From: DATEDA01 sp963744255
GTDB lineage: Bacteria; Pseudomonadota; Gammaproteobacteria; Burkholderiales; SG8-39
NCBI GenBank assembly: GCA_963744255.1
Contig: CAVUSZ010000047.1
Location: forward strand, 103,085-167,084
DNA: 64,000 nt
Reading direction: 5' to 3'
The position numbers were made by a program, and so were the translations under genes. A model generated the notes under the pieces. It was not told the DNA's origin, made no database searches, and saw only the letters and a list, made by a program, of their open reading frames with translations. This document shows positions 63,846 to 64,000 of the stretch, piece by piece. Positions within the stretch are counted from its first letter, which is position 1. The number at the start of each line of letters is the position of its first letter.

Positions 63846-64000
63846 TCAGTGCAGCCGGCGGTGCAGGCCGACGTCACGACCTGCGGCCTGCAGGTACATC
63901 TCGCGGTAGTAGGGGGCGAGCCGGTCCGCCTCGCGGCCGGCGCGCGCCAGCGTCTCGCGGTAACCGTCCATGAGAGCGCGTGCTTCCGCGCGGATCGCTT
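63846..64000 (-). CDS. unrecognised protein, C-terminal 50 residues only
   Basis: The frame is open to the right edge and ends at TGA 63846-63848, 36 bp before dctP. Only the C-terminus is seen (YRETLARAGREADRLAPYYR then EMYLQAAGRDVGLHRRL). The helical, Arg-rich end resembles the tails of some amidohydrolases, but this is too little to assign a family. Probably in the same operon as dctPQM. Confidence 0.6.
   Translation of the reverse strand, partial: AIRAEARALMDGYRETLARAGREADRLAPYYREMYLQAAGRDVGLHRRLH

Overview
The window is GC-rich chromosomal DNA with many GTG and TTG starts. Its gene content points to a betaproteobacterium, probably Burkholderiales-like: a GlrK/QseG/GlrR-type signalling operon, several Liv-type ABC transporters, a TRAP transporter, a hydrogenase-4-like membrane arm, Dxs/IspA, FolE2, and Tat-exported proteins. 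This is inferred from gene content; there is no rRNA or tRNA here to confirm it.

Layout. 1-3561 (-): membrane subunits HyfE (cut by the window edge), HyfC and HyfB of a hydrogenase-4/complex-I-like complex. 3608-5847 (-): a Ser/Thr protein kinase and a degenerate cyclase-homology/PEGA protein. 5865-7962 (-): metG, broken by several indels. 8054-10722: mrp/apbC, dcd, a PaaI-type thioesterase and folA. 10794-15197 (+): a sensor kinase - lipoprotein - sigma-54 activator operon (glrK-qseG-glrR order), two small envelope proteins, and a well-formed sigma-54 promoter with two GlrR-type sites and an IHF site. 15438-20032 (-): coiled-coil protein, 1-Cys peroxiredoxin, thyA, a receiver-kinase fusion, DUF2784, sulfurtransferase. 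20145-29253: beta-alanine aminotransferase, a frameshifted M20 amidohydrolase, xseB-ispA-dxs, folE2, two tail-to-tail retropepsin-like proteases, a glutamine amidotransferase and a 52-codon membrane protein.

29317-38632 and 46337-64000 form a large purine/ureide and pyrimidine catabolism region. It holds UraD, UraH and a second transthyretin-like protein with an orphan BMP binding protein and an MFS carrier (minus strand), a divergent Liv operon ending in a PuuE-type allantoinase, a ureidoglycine-type aminotransferase, enolase, FAH and ketopantoate-reductase family enzymes, and a second Liv operon. Convergent to that lies a minus-strand operon: TRAP transporter, two Tat-exported transthyretin-like proteins, maleate-isomerase-like enzyme, deaminase, hydantoinase, hydantoin racemase. 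Four transthyretin/HIU-hydrolase paralogues lie within about 30 kb.

38633-46273 separates these halves and looks unsettled. It contains a lower-GC insert with a degenerate gene, a HEPN-like ORF and a compact three-gene cassette that may be a defence module, then an attC-like hairpin, a broken copy of the 5' end of a nearby radical SAM gene, and an internally deleted SMP-30 gene. At least six otherwise ordinary genes (metG, the M20 hydrolase, BMP protein, livG, maleate isomerase, dctQ) carry single-base frameshifts. This may be real decay but fits assembly or base-calling error just as well.
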